Shown here in pieces: positions 29,027-38,075 of a stretch of DNA of 64,000 nucleotides. This DNA is from Cupriavidus pauculus (lineage in GTDB: Bacteria; Pseudomonadota; Gammaproteobacteria; Burkholderiales; Burkholderiaceae): NCBI RefSeq assembly GCF_003854935.1, contig NZ_CP033969.1, forward strand, positions 3,410,001-3,474,000. Reading direction: 5' to 3'. Within the stretch, counting starts at the first letter, position 1; every line of letters begins with the position of its first letter. A program made the position numbers and the translations under genes. The notes under the pieces are model-generated. The model was given only the letters and a program-made list of their open reading frames with translations. It did not search any database and was not told where the DNA came from.

Positions 29027-30337
29027 ATGTCCTACCCTCTTTCCCCGCGCGCGGGCAGCCGCCGCGCCGCCGCGCTGTTGTCCGCGCTGACCGCCACCAC
29101 CGCGCTTGGCACGCTGGCCATGCCGATGACCGCGCAGGCGGCCGTCTCGCTGCTGCAGCCGCCGCGCCAGATCGACGGCACCCGGCCGCTCACGCTGACG
29201 CTGCTGGCCACCGGTGACGAAGACCTGCGCCGCTACGCCGTGCCCGATACGCTCGAAGCCACGGTCTCCGGCGACCTTGCCGCGCCGGTGCGCGTCACGC
29301 TGCGGCGCGTTGGCAGCGGCCCGGCCATCCTGAACCTGCGGCGCGGCGAGAACCGCACCATCAGCTACACCGCCGAATGGCCCGCCACGCTGCGCGGCCT
29401 GGTGCGGATCGACGTCACCGGCATCGACGCCGCGCCGGTCCTGGTCACGCTGAACCGCGCGCCCGTACCGGGCGAGACCCCGGCCCGGCCGCCCGTGGTG
29501 GCGGCGGCACCAGCCGATGGCGCCACCGCGCCAGCCCCGGTGGCCAACCCGGCCGCCACGCCGGTCACGCCCATCGTCACCGCCGATGGCGGCGCCCCGC
29601 CGCCCGCCCCGGTCGACCTGCGCGACGCCCAGCGGCTGTCGTTCAACGAGCCGATGTACATCATGTTCGGCGGCCACAACGGCGCCAACGCCAAGTTCCA
29701 GATCAGCTTCAAGTACCGGATCTTCGAGGGCGAGGACCCCAAGTCGAAGTCGGTGCTGGACAACCTGTACTTCGCCTACACGCAGTTCTCGCTGTGGGAC
29801 CTGGCCAGCGAATCGCGCCCGTTCAAGGACACGAACTACCGGCCCAGCCTGTACTACTACCTGTCGGACACGGGCGTGAAGAACAGCGTGATCAGCCGGA
29901 TGTCGATCGCCACCGGCTTCGAGCACGAATCGAACGGCCGCGACGGCGACAACTCGCGCGCCGTCAACACGCTGTTCGTCAAGCCGACGATGTATTTCGG
30001 GGACCAGACCGACTTCCACTGGCGCGTGGCGCCCAAGCTGTACGCCTACGTGGGCAAGAGCGACAACGAGGACATCGCCCACTACCGGGGCTACATGGAC
30101 CTGAACATCGCCTACGGCCGGCCCGATTCGTGGGAGGTGGCCGCCACGCTGCGCAAGGGCACGCGCAAGGGCTATGGCAGCGTCGACACGCAGCTCACCT
30201 ACCCGCTGGCGCGGCTGCTGCCCGGCACGGCCGGCTATCTGATGGCCGGCTTCTTCTACGGCTACGGCGAGAGCCTGCTGTACTACAACCAAAAGACGCC
30301 GTGGCAGTTCCGCGTGGGCTACGCGCTGTCGCGCTGA
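29027..30337 (+). CDS. pldA: Outer-membrane phospholipase A (OMPLA family)
   Basis: A 436-residue outer-membrane beta-barrel enzyme that hydrolyses misplaced phospholipids. A signal peptide (about residues 1-38, ending TAQAA) is followed by a long N-terminal extension with a Pro/Ala-rich linker (about 150-195), absent from the compact E. coli protein. The barrel carries the catalytic signature GFEHESNGRDG with the active His and Ser, then NTLFVKPTMYFG. The barrel ends in an aromatic-rich strand (WQFRVGYALSR). The stop abuts the stop of the convergent thioredoxin-like gene. Confidence 0.9.
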   Translation: MSYPLSPRAGSRRAAALLSALTATTALGTLAMPMTAQAAVSLLQPPRQIDGTRPLTLTLLATGDEDLRRYAVPDTLEATVSGDLAAPVRVTLRRVGSGPAILNLRRGENRTISYTAEWPATLRGLVRIDVTGIDAAPVLVTLNRAPVPGETPARPPVVAAAPADGATAPAPVANPAATPVTPIVTADGGAPPPAPVDLRDAQRLSFNEPMYIMFGGHNGANAKFQISFKYRIFEGEDPKSKSVLDNLYFAYTQFSLWDLASESRPFKDTNYRPSLYYYLSDTGVKNSVISRMSIATGFEHESNGRDGDNSRAVNTLFVKPTMYFGDQTDFHWRVAPKLYAYVGKSDNEDIAHYRGYMDLNIAYGRPDSWEVAATLRKGTRKGYGSVDTQLTYPLARLLPGTAGYLMAGFFYGYGESLLYYNQKTPWQFRVGYALSR

Positions 30338-30772
30338 TCAGCCCGCCAGCGGCTTGCCCTCGGCCTTGAGCCGGGCGTTGGCCACCGCCGCCGCGAACTG
30401 GCCGTAGCCGTGCCAGCCCGTGGCGCGGCCCAGCCGCTTGCCGCGGTGGAAGAACATGAACACCGGAATGCCGTGCAGGCCGAAGCGGCGGCCCAGTTCG
30501 GGATGGGCGTAGACGTTGGTGTGCAGCCAGCGCAGGTTCAGCACGCGCAGCTTGTCCGGATCGGCCAGGATCGCCTTCTTGGCCATTTCGCAGTTGAAGC
30601 AGTCCACGCCCCAGAAGAACACGCAGACCAGGTCGTCGCCAGCGGACGCGATGGCCGGGTCGATGGTGGCCGGATCCACGGCCTGCATGGCCAGCGCGTC
30701 GAAGGCGCGATGGTCCAGGTGCGGGGCGTCGCCCTGGGTGTCTGATGCGGTGTGCGATGCGTTGTCCGCCAT
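30338..30772 (-). CDS. Thioredoxin-like protein with a CFNC active site
   Basis: A 144-residue protein with a thioredoxin fold. The redox pair is in WGVDCFNCEMAKKAI, an unusual CFNC rather than CGPC. The cis-Pro segment GIPVFMFFHRGKRLGR is present. About 45 N-terminal residues, polar and His/Asp-rich, precede the fold; there is no signal peptide. The ATG at 30772 is chosen as the shortest start that keeps the fold. A terminator lies between grpE and this gene, so it may also have its own promoter. Confidence 0.78.
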   Translation of the reverse strand: MADNASHTASDTQGDAPHLDHRAFDALAMQAVDPATIDPAIASAGDDLVCVFFWGVDCFNCEMAKKAILADPDKLRVLNLRWLHTNVYAHPELGRRFGLHGIPVFMFFHRGKRLGRATGWHGYGQFAAAVANARLKAEGKPLAG

Positions 30773-30791
30773 GGCGGTATCTCCAGAAACG

Positions 30792-30828
30792 ACGACGCCC
30801 GGGCAGCCTTGCGGCCCCCGGGCGTCGT
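30792..30828 (-). terminator. Hairpin between grpE and the thioredoxin-like gene
   Basis: ACGACGCCCGGG (30792-30803) and CCCGGGCGTCGT (30817-30828) form a perfect 12-bp stem. On the minus strand it is followed by CGTTTC, a weak T run, so termination may be partial. Confidence 0.65.
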
Positions 30829-30851
30829 TCGAACCATTCACATCGTGCCGG

Positions 30852-31412
30852 TCAGCGCGGCGCCGAGACGGTCACCAGCGCCGGACGCAGCACGCGGTCG
30901 GCAATCGTGTAGCCCCGTTGCAGCACCGACACCACGGTGTTCGGCTCCTGCTCGGACGGCACCATCGAGATGGCCTGGTGGCGGTGCGGATCGAACTTCT
31001 CGCCCACCGGATTGACCTCGACGATCTTGCCGCGCTCGAAGGCGGCGGCCAGCTGGCGGGCGGTCAGCTCCACGCCCTCGCGCAGTTTCTTCAGGTCGCC
31101 GGTATTGTCGGCCAGCGCGGCCTGCAGGCTGTCCATGACGGGCACGAGGTTGTCGGCAAAATTCTCGATCGCGAACTTGTGGGCCTTGGCCACTTCGTCC
31201 TGCGAGCGGCGGCGGATGTTCTCGCCTTCGGCCGTGGCGCGCAGGAACATGTCGTAGTGCTCCTTGGCCTTGGCTTCCAGCTCGGCCACCTGCTGGGTCA
31301 GGCGTGCGATCTCGTCAGCACCGGCGGCCGCAGCCTCGGGCGCCGGCGCAGCCGCGGCGGCATTGGCCGCCTGCTGCGGGTTCTGGTCTGGCGTCAGATT
31401 CTGTTCTTCCAT
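30852..31412 (-). CDS. grpE: Nucleotide exchange factor GrpE
   Basis: A 186-residue exchange factor that releases ADP from DnaK. An Ala/Glu-rich N-terminal tail leads into a long coiled-coil ([21 protein letters not shown], about residues 45-90). The four-helix bundle and C-terminal beta wing carry the conserved [17 protein letters not shown] and [17 protein letters not shown]. The ATG at 31412 is the natural start (MEEQNLTP). dnaK and dnaJ are not next to it in this window. I see no CIRCE element upstream. Confidence 0.95.
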   Translation of the reverse strand: MEEQNLTPDQNPQQAANAAAAAPAPEAAAAGADEIARLTQQVAELEAKAKEHYDMFLRATAEGENIRRRSQDEVAKAHKFAIENFADNLVPVMDSLQAALADNTGDLKKLREGVELTARQLAAAFERGKIVEVNPVGEKFDPHRHQAISMVPSEQEPNTVVSVLQRGYTIADRVLRPALVTVSAPR

Positions 31413-31599
31413 GTCGATTCGTATCAAATAGCTAAAACCGCGGCCGCTCAAGGCAACGACGTGGCCACGGGATGGATCGGATGCCAACCGGCAAGTCTAG
31501 CCGCAGATGGCGACACGGTTCCACTTTTTCAAGGTGTGCGCGTTCAGGGACCCGGAAATACGCCGTTACAAAGGGGCGTTTCATGACATCTGGTGTTTA

Positions 31600-31628
31600 T
31601 TGCTTTGCTGCAACGCAAACACTAAGAT
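31600..31628 (+). promoter_or_regulatory. Sigma-70-like promoter upstream of a small membrane-protein gene
   Basis: TTGCTT (31600-31605), a 17-base spacer and TAAGAT (31623-31628), within a stretch noticeably richer in A and T than its surroundings. It points at the 51-codon gene starting at 31705. Confidence 0.5.
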
Positions 31629-31704
31629 TCATAGCAGGAAAAATGACAAAAATAACGGGAGCAAGAAGGTGGATCACATTGGTGCATCTTTGGGACGCTT
31701 CACC

Positions 31705-31860
31705 ATGCACAAGTTGCCTGTCGTGACGTTATGCCTGATTGCCGCGCTGTCGGCGATGACGGCCTTCATCTGCCTGTCAGAGGCGGTCGCCCCGCGCGAT
31801 ACCGAATATGGCAGCGGCAAGGCCGTGTTCAAGCACTACATCGTCCAGTACGTCCGCTGA
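31705..31860 (+). CDS. Possible 51-residue single-pass membrane protein
   Basis: The frame starts MHKLPVVTLCLIAALSAMTAF and ends in a polar tail HYIVQYVR. The first 28 residues form a membrane helix or signal sequence. A sigma-70-like promoter lies about 80 bases upstream, but the ribosome site is weak. The gene is embedded in the most A/T-rich intergenic DNA of the window. I do not recognise a family. A longer in-frame start at 31507 exists but would add a Cys/Lys-rich segment with no support. Confidence 0.45.
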   Translation: MHKLPVVTLCLIAALSAMTAFICLSEAVAPRDTEYGSGKAVFKHYIVQYVR

Positions 31861-31927
31861 CCCCTCTTCATCCGCCAGCCGAGGCCAAGCGCTCCGGCTG
31901 GCCCGCCGCGTTTCCTTTCCTGCCTCA

Positions 31928-32323
31928 TCAACTTCTGAAGTCGTCGATGCGGCGCCGGTCGCGCTTGGTCGGCCGGCCCTGCAACTGCGCCGCCGGTTCC
32001 GGCTGCAGGCGCCGCCGGTCGGCCTCCTGCTGGCGCCGGGCCTGGCTTTCCGGCGTTTCCGCGTAGGTCGTCTGGGCGATCGGCGCCGATCCGCGCGACG
32101 CCGGCACGCCCTTGACCACCACCTCCCAGCGCTGCTCGTGGGCGTCCAGCACCACCGTGTCGCCGGGCTTTACCTCGCGCGAATTCTTGACCGGCTGGCC
32201 GTTGACCGTCACCCGCCCGCGCTCCACCGCATCGGCCGCCAGCGAGCGCGTCTTGAAGAACCGCGCGCACCACAGCCACTTGTCGATCCGCATCCGCGCA
32301 TCGGCGTCGAAATCCACTTGCAT
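31928..32323 (-). CDS. hslR: S4-domain RNA-binding protein (Hsp15/HslR type)
   Basis: A 131-residue basic protein. The S4 RNA-binding domain spans about residues 10-70 with RIDKWLWCARFFKTRSLAADAV and GRVTVNGQPVKNSREVKPGD. The C-terminal tail is rich in Arg, Gln and Pro (RRQQEADRRRLQPE). E. coli Hsp15 binds stalled 50S subunits carrying nascent chains, and this gene is its likely counterpart. The ATG at 32323 (MQVDFDADARM) has AAGGAGAGCA before it. It lies 22 bases after hemH on the same strand. Confidence 0.88.
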   Translation of the reverse strand: MQVDFDADARMRIDKWLWCARFFKTRSLAADAVERGRVTVNGQPVKNSREVKPGDTVVLDAHEQRWEVVVKGVPASRGSAPIAQTTYAETPESQARRQQEADRRRLQPEPAAQLQGRPTKRDRRRIDDFRS

Positions 32324-32345
32324 CTTGCTCTCCTTCCTGCCGCCG

Positions 32346-33461
32346 TCAGGCCGCCGCGCCGCGCGTCTGCGCCCGCGTCCGCCGTGCCTCCAGTTCATGT
32401 GGATGCGGCAGGTCCAGCGGCCAGCCCTGCAGATGCTGCAACGCGATGTCGGCCAGCCCGGCAATCCACGGCTCCGAATCATTCAGGCACGGAATGAAAT
32501 GGAAATCCTGCCCGCCGGCCACGCGGAACTCGCTCTGGCCTTCCATGGCGATTTCTTCCAGCGTCTCGATGCAGTCGGCCGGAAAGCCGGGGCAGAACAC
32601 GTCCACCCGCTGCGTGCCGACCTTGCCCAGTTCCACCAGCGTCGGCGCGGTATAGGGCTGCAGCCATTCGGCCTTGCCGAAACGAGACTGGAACGTCACC
32701 TGGTACTGGCCCGGCTGGAGTCCCAGCGCCTCGCCCAGCAGCCGGCCCGTCTTCAGGCATTCGCAATGGTAGGGATCGCCCAGGTCCAGCAGCCTGCGCG
32801 GCAGGCCGTGGAAGGACAGGATCAGCCGGTCGCCGCGCGCAAAGTCGGGCAGGCCGTGCGCCGCCCAGTATTCCCGCACGCGGGCCGCCAGCGCCGCGAT
32901 GTAGGCCGGGTGATCGTGGAAATGCTTGACCAGCCGCAGTTCCGGCTGGTTGCGCCAGCCGGCCAGCACGCGGAACAGTTCGTCGAACGCGGTGGCCGTG
33001 GTCGTGCCGGAGAACTGCGGATACAGCGGCAGCACCAGCACGCGCTCGGTGCCCTGCCGGCGCAGCGCCTCCATGACCGAGTCGATCGACGGATTGCCGT
33101 AGCGCATGGCGCAGGCCACGGTCACGTCGTGGCCAAGCTTGTGCAGCAGCAACTGCAGCGCGTGGGCCTGGCGCTCGGTGTGCACCAGCAGTGGCGACCC
33201 CGTCATATGGGCCTCGCGCAGCCAGATCGACTCGTACTTCATGGCCGATGCCCGCGAGCGGAACGGCAGAATCACGCCGTGCAGAATCGGCAGCCACGCC
33301 AGCCGCGGGATTTCCACCACGCGTGGGTCGGACAGGAACGCCTTCAGGTAGCGGCCCACCGCCTTGGGCGTGGGGGCGTCGGGGGTGCCGAGGTTGATCA
33401 GCAGGATTGCGGTGCGCGGCGGCTGGCCGTGCTGGTATGCCGGTTCAGGCGAAAACGTCAT
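32346..33461 (-). CDS. hemH: Ferrochelatase
   Basis: Inserts iron into protoporphyrin IX, the last step of protoheme synthesis. The 371-residue protein shows [13 protein letters not shown] near residue 20, [14 protein letters not shown] near 150, the catalytic His in [11 protein letters not shown] and the acidic helix [18 protein letters not shown] near 290. The C-terminal tail is Arg-rich. It lies about 110 bases after hrcA and is closely followed by hslR. Confidence 0.96.
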   Translation of the reverse strand: MTFSPEPAYQHGQPPRTAILLINLGTPDAPTPKAVGRYLKAFLSDPRVVEIPRLAWLPILHGVILPFRSRASAMKYESIWLREAHMTGSPLLVHTERQAHALQLLLHKLGHDVTVACAMRYGNPSIDSVMEALRRQGTERVLVLPLYPQFSGTTTATAFDELFRVLAGWRNQPELRLVKHFHDHPAYIAALAARVREYWAAHGLPDFARGDRLILSFHGLPRRLLDLGDPYHCECLKTGRLLGEALGLQPGQYQVTFQSRFGKAEWLQPYTAPTLVELGKVGTQRVDVFCPGFPADCIETLEEIAMEGQSEFRVAGGQDFHFIPCLNDSEPWIAGLADIALQHLQGWPLDLPHPHELEARRTRAQTRGAAA

Positions 33462-33574
33462 GGAGGTTCCGGGTCGGGTGCCGGGGCGCTGGCAACAAGT
33501 CGCATCATACGACGGGGGACGCACGCGGGCGGCCGCGAGGCGCCGCCTCGCAGGGTACAGATCCTGGCGGCGCG

Positions 33575-34627
33575 TCAGGAGTTCTGGCTCAGGGCGCTGG
33601 ACAGCAGCCGGGCCGTGATGTCGACGATCGGGATCACCCGTTCGTAGGCCATGCGCGTGGGGCCGATCACGCCGAGCGTGCCGACGATCTGCCCATCCAC
33701 CTCGTACGGCGCCGTGATCACGGCCATGTCCTCCAGCGGCACGAGCTGGCTTTCGCCGCCGATGAAGATCTGCACGCCCTGCGCGTGGCTGGACACGTCC
33801 AGCAGTTGCAGCAGGCTGGTCTTGTGCTCGAAGACATCGAACAGCCGGCGCAGCTTGTCCATGCTGGACGACAGGTCTTCCACCTCCAGCAGCCGCCGCT
33901 CGCCCGAGATGAACACCTGCTCGGTGTTGTCCTCGGCCATGGCGCTGCTGCCGGCTTCCACGGCGGCCTGCATCAGCGACGACATGTCGCGCCGCAGCGC
34001 CTGCAGCTCGCCGCGCAGGTGGTCGCGCACCGCGTCGAAGCTCATGCCCGCGTAGTGCGTGTTGAAGAAGTTGGCCGCCTCGATCAGCTGGGCCGGCGTG
34101 TAGGACAGCTCGGTCTGGATGATGCGGTTCTGGACGTCGCCCTCGGGGCTCACGATGATCAGCAGGATGCGCTTGTCCGACAACCGCATGAATTCCACCT
34201 GCCGGAACGCCTGCGCGCGCCGTGGCGTCATCACCACGCCCGCGAACCGCGACAGGTTCGACAGCGTGTGCGCCGCCGCCGTGATCATCCGCTGCGGCCC
34301 CAGCTGCTGGCTGGCCATCTGGCCCTGGATCTGGTCCTTGAGCCCGGCCAGCTCGGCGCTGAGCCCGGTCTGGCCCTCCAGCGGCCGCGCCGTGAGCATC
34401 GTGTCGACGAACAGCCGATAGCCGCGCGGCGTGGGGATGCGGCCCGCCGACGTGTGCGGGCTGGCAATGAACCCCATCTCCTCGAGGTCGGACATCACAT
34501 TGCGAATGGTCGCCGGCGACAGGTCCAGACCCGAGTACTTCGACAGGGTCCGCGAGCCCACCGGCTGCCCTTCGGCGATGTACCGCTCGATCAGGGTCTT
34601 GAGAAGGGTTTTCGAACGTTCGTCCAT
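33575..34627 (-). CDS. hrcA: Heat-inducible transcription repressor HrcA
   Basis: A 350-residue repressor that in other bacteria binds CIRCE elements in front of groESL and dnaK operons. The N-terminal winged helix reads [24 protein letters not shown], and the GAF-like core and C-terminal part have [13 protein letters not shown] and [21 protein letters not shown]. No CIRCE repeat (TTAGCACTC-N9-GAGTGCTAA) is visible in front of hrcA, grpE or anything else here. It is divergent from nadK, with about 100 bases between. Confidence 0.95.
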   Translation of the reverse strand: MDERSKTLLKTLIERYIAEGQPVGSRTLSKYSGLDLSPATIRNVMSDLEEMGFIASPHTSAGRIPTPRGYRLFVDTMLTARPLEGQTGLSAELAGLKDQIQGQMASQQLGPQRMITAAAHTLSNLSRFAGVVMTPRRAQAFRQVEFMRLSDKRILLIIVSPEGDVQNRIIQTELSYTPAQLIEAANFFNTHYAGMSFDAVRDHLRGELQALRRDMSSLMQAAVEAGSSAMAEDNTEQVFISGERRLLEVEDLSSSMDKLRRLFDVFEHKTSLLQLLDVSSHAQGVQIFIGGESQLVPLEDMAVITAPYEVDGQIVGTLGVIGPTRMAYERVIPIVDITARLLSSALSQNS

Positions 34628-34726
34628 GATGCATCGGATTTTAATCAAATCTGGCCCGTTCGGGCGCCGGCCGCACCGATCCTGCCGACGCTGGCAATGG
34701 TCATGCCGGTATGGTCTAATCCCGCC

Positions 34727-35644
34727 ATGTCTGCCCCCTCCAAGCCCAGCGCCACGCGCGCGCCGTTCAAGACCGTCGCCCTGGTGGGCAGGCATTCGAC
34801 CGCCGGTATCGAAGGCCCGCTGGAGGAACTGGCGTCCTGCATCTCCCGCAACGGCCAGGACGTGGTGTTCGAGCGCGAGACCGCCGCGGCCACCGGCCTG
34901 ACCGGCTACCCGGTGCTGACGCCCGAGGAAATCGGCCGCGAGGCCGACGTGGCCGTGGTGCTGGGCGGCGACGGCACGCTGCTGGGCCTGGCCCGCCAGC
35001 TTGCCGGCCACGACGTGCCGGTGATCGGCGTGAACCACGGCCGGCTGGGCTTCATGACCGACATCCCGCTCGAAGACGTCACCCGCACGCTGCCCGAGAT
35101 GCTGGCCGGCCGCTACGAGGCCGAGACCCGCATGCTGCTGGAATCGCGCGTGATCCGCGACGATGGGGTAATTTTCTCGGCGTTGGCGTTCAACGACGTG
35201 GTCGTCAACCGGTCCGGCATCTCGGGCATGGTCGAACTGGCCGTCTCGGTGGACGGCTACTTCATGTACAACCAGCGGTCCGACGGCCTGATCGTCTCCA
35301 CGCCCACCGGCTCCACCGCCTACGCGCTGGCCGCCGGCGGGCCGATCCTGCATCCCACGCTGTCCGGCCTGGTGCTGGTGCCAATTGCCCCGCACGCGCT
35401 GTCCAACCGCCCGATCGTGCTGCCGCACGACGCGGAGGTGACGATCGAGGTGGCCAGCGCGCGCGATGTCAGCGTCAACTTCGACATGCAGTCGCTGGCG
35501 TCGCTGCTGCCGGGCGACCGCATCGTGGTGCGCCGCTCGGCCAAGACCGTCAACCTGCTGCATCCGGTGGGCTACAACTACTACGCCACGCTGCGCAAGA
35601 AGCTGCACTGGCACGAGTACCCCACCGAAGACAACCGGCTCTGA
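34727..35644 (+). CDS. nadK: NAD kinase
   Basis: Phosphorylates NAD to NADP in the cytoplasm. The 305-residue protein has the GGDGT motif ([11 protein letters not shown], about residue 80), [14 protein letters not shown], the NDVVVNR segment and the glycine-rich [15 protein letters not shown]. The ATG at 34727 is the only start close to the first beta strand ([11 protein letters not shown]). It is followed by recN after 42 bases on the same strand, a common arrangement. Confidence 0.96.
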   Translation: MSAPSKPSATRAPFKTVALVGRHSTAGIEGPLEELASCISRNGQDVVFERETAAATGLTGYPVLTPEEIGREADVAVVLGGDGTLLGLARQLAGHDVPVIGVNHGRLGFMTDIPLEDVTRTLPEMLAGRYEAETRMLLESRVIRDDGVIFSALAFNDVVVNRSGISGMVELAVSVDGYFMYNQRSDGLIVSTPTGSTAYALAAGGPILHPTLSGLVLVPIAPHALSNRPIVLPHDAEVTIEVASARDVSVNFDMQSLASLLPGDRIVVRRSAKTVNLLHPVGYNYYATLRKKLHWHEYPTEDNRL

Positions 35645-35686
35645 GCCGCCCGTATCCAACCCCTCCGCCTGACGCCCCGGTCCAAG

Positions 35687-37435
35687 ATGCTGCGCAGCCT
35701 GTCCATCCGCGATTTCGTCATCGTCGATACGCTCGACCTCGACTTCACCGGCGGCTTCACCGTCTTCACCGGCGAGACCGGCGCGGGCAAGTCGATCCTG
35801 ATCGATGCGCTGGCCCTGGTGCTGGGCGAGCGCGCCGATGCCGGTGTGGTCCGTGAAGGCGCGGCCCGGGCCGGCATCAGCGCCACGTTCCACACCCATG
35901 CCGCGCTCGACGCCTGGCTGGCCGACCGCGAACTGGCCGGCGACGACGACACCGTGCTGCTGCGCCGGACCGTCGACGCGTCGGGCCGCAGCAAGGCGTT
36001 CATCAACGGCGCCGCCGCCACGCTGGCCCAGTTGCGCGAGGTGGGCGACCAGCTCGTCGACATCCACGGCCAGCACGCGCACCAGCAACTGCTGCGCCCG
36101 GACGCCCAGCGCCAGCTGTTCGACGCCCACGCCGGGCTGACCGAGCAGGCCGGCGCCGTGGCCGAGGCGTGGCGCGCGTGGCGGGCCTGCGTCAAGCAGC
36201 GCGAGGCCGTGGAGCACCAGTCGCGCGAGATGCAGCTCGAACGCGAGCGGCTGGAATGGCAGGTGGGCGAACTCGACAAGCTGGCCCCGCAGCCGGGCGA
36301 GTGGGACGAGATCCAGTCCGAATACAACCGGCTGTCGCATGCCGCCGGCCTGATCGACGGCAGCCGCGCCGCGCTGGACGCGCTGTCCGAAGCCGACGGC
36401 GCCGTGGCGTCGGTGCTGAACGGCGTGGTGCACCGGCTGCAGCAACTGGCCGATGTCGACCCGGCGCTGCGCGACGTGCTGGCGGCGCTGGAACCGGCGC
36501 TGGTGCAGGTCGAGGAAGCCGCGCATTCGCTGAACCGCTACGTCGACCGGCTCGAACTTGATCCCGAGCGGCTGCAGGCCGTGGAGGAACGGATGCAGGC
36601 GCTGCACGCCACGGCGCGCAAGTACCGCCTGCCGCCCGAGCAGCTGGCCGACGAACTGCTGGCACGCCGGCAGCAGCTCGACGACCTGCAGGCCGCGCAG
36701 GACATCAACAAGGTGCTGGCCCGCGAGGCCGCATCGCGCGCCGCCTACCTGACGCTGGCCCAGCACCTGTCGGCCGCGCGCAAGGTGGCCGCCGACGCGC
36801 TGTCGGCCGCCGTGACCGACGCCATGCAGGGCCTGTCGATGGCCGGCGGGGCGTTCGCCGTGGCGCTGCACCCGCTGGACGAAGGCCAGAGCCACGGGCT
36901 CGAACAGGTGGAATTCCTCGTGGCCGGCCATGCCGGCGTGAGCCCGCGCCCGCTGGCGCGCGTGGCCTCCGGCGGCGAACTGGCGCGGATCAGCCTGGCG
37001 ATCTCGGTGATCACCAGCGAGGCCGCGCCCACGCCGACGCTGATCTTCGACGAGGTGGATACCGGCATCGGCGGCGCGGTGGCCGAGGTGGTGGGCCGCC
37101 GGCTGCAGGAACTGGGCCGGTCGCGCCAGGTGCTGTGCGTAACCCACCTGCCCCAGGTGGCCGCGCAGGCCGGCACGCACCTGCTGGTCAGCAAGGAAAG
37201 CAAGGCCGACAAGTCGGGCGCCGTGACGCGGTCCCGCATCCGCGTGCTCGACGCCGAGGGCCGCGTCAGCGAGACGGCGCGGATGCTCGGCGGCGCCACG
37301 GTGACTGCCACAACCATGCAACATGCCGAGGAGATGCTGGCCCAGGGGCTGGCCCAGGGCGCCCGCACGGCGGCCCAGGCCGCCAATGCGCCGCGCGACG
37401 GCGGCGGCCGCAAGCCGCGCCGCGCGGCGGGCTGA
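35687..37435 (+). CDS. recN: DNA repair protein RecN
   Basis: A 582-residue SMC-like ATPase for double-strand break repair. Walker A GETGAGKS is at about residues 28-35, coiled-coil arms fill about 150-360, the signature motif [16 protein letters not shown] and Walker [13 protein letters not shown] follow, and the switch His is in [13 protein letters not shown]. The Ala/Arg-rich C-terminus ([12 protein letters not shown]) is a local extension. It is probably co-transcribed with nadK; no LexA box is visible in the short gap. Confidence 0.95.
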   Translation: MLRSLSIRDFVIVDTLDLDFTGGFTVFTGETGAGKSILIDALALVLGERADAGVVREGAARAGISATFHTHAALDAWLADRELAGDDDTVLLRRTVDASGRSKAFINGAAATLAQLREVGDQLVDIHGQHAHQQLLRPDAQRQLFDAHAGLTEQAGAVAEAWRAWRACVKQREAVEHQSREMQLERERLEWQVGELDKLAPQPGEWDEIQSEYNRLSHAAGLIDGSRAALDALSEADGAVASVLNGVVHRLQQLADVDPALRDVLAALEPALVQVEEAAHSLNRYVDRLELDPERLQAVEERMQALHATARKYRLPPEQLADELLARRQQLDDLQAAQDINKVLAREAASRAAYLTLAQHLSAARKVAADALSAAVTDAMQGLSMAGGAFAVALHPLDEGQSHGLEQVEFLVAGHAGVSPRPLARVASGGELARISLAISVITSEAAPTPTLIFDEVDTGIGGAVAEVVGRRLQELGRSRQVLCVTHLPQVAAQAGTHLLVSKESKADKSGAVTRSRIRVLDAEGRVSETARMLGGATVTATTMQHAEEMLAQGLAQGARTAAQAANAPRDGGGRKPRRAAG

Positions 37436-37475
37436 CACCATGCCACGGCGATCCGGAAACAGGAGTTTGAAACCG

Positions 37476-37952
37476 ATGACACATGGCAAGCTGCCATTGC
37501 CCCGCCCCCACTGCCTGCGCCGCCTGCAGCCGCTGCACCCGGGCGTGCGCCGCGCCGCCGCCACCGCGCTGGCCGCGGTGACGCTGACCGCGCTGAGCGC
37601 CGTGTCCGGCTGCGCGTCGGAGTCGAAATCGTTCGCGCCGCCGCGCGGCAGCATCACCGACGACCGCGCCATCGGCGACATCCTCGTCCAGTTCTCGCCG
37701 CCCGAGGTGACGGTGTCCGAGGATGCCGGCAAGCTGCTGGCCGCCATCCCCGGTCCGGTGCGCTACGTGGTCAAGCGGCCGATGTCGGGCGGCACGTGGC
37801 TGGTCACCGCCATCACGGCATCGGCCGACGTGACGCTGGACCAGGCCGTGGCAACGCTGCAGGCCGCGCCGCGCGTGACCTCGGCCACGCCGGACCGCCT
37901 GCTGCGGCCCCATCGCGACCGCCCGGTCAGCCGGGACATGCCCAAGCCGTAG
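37476..37952 (+). CDS. Lipoprotein resembling a detached subtilase propeptide
   Basis: A 158-residue protein with a long Arg-rich signal sequence and lipobox (SAVSGC, Cys46). The mature part (about residues 60-145) lines up with the propeptide of the next gene's protease. GDILVQF matches [20 protein letters not shown] matches VKRPMAGTMDLVT, and [15 protein letters not shown] matches PRVADAVPDRWLRLH. Inhibitor-I9-type propeptides act as intramolecular chaperones and inhibitors, so this could be a membrane-tethered inhibitor or foldase for the protease (inference). It lies 40 bases after recN and about 120 before the protease. Confidence 0.75.
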   Translation: MTHGKLPLPRPHCLRRLQPLHPGVRRAAATALAAVTLTALSAVSGCASESKSFAPPRGSITDDRAIGDILVQFSPPEVTVSEDAGKLLAAIPGPVRYVVKRPMSGGTWLVTAITASADVTLDQAVATLQAAPRVTSATPDRLLRPHRDRPVSRDMPKP

Positions 37953-38075
37953 ACGGCGGGCTGACATGACCGGAGGCACCAACCCGAGACATTGAGCACC
38001 GAGAGATCGCCCAGACGAAGTCCGATTCACCGTTCGCCGTAGCAACCGCATCACCAGAACTCCACAGGAGCAGAG

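Noticed and set aside
34628-34726. CIRCE element between hrcA and nadK
   Set aside because: No TTAGCACTC-type inverted repeat; only a GC-rich hairpin GGCCCG/CGGGCG is present.
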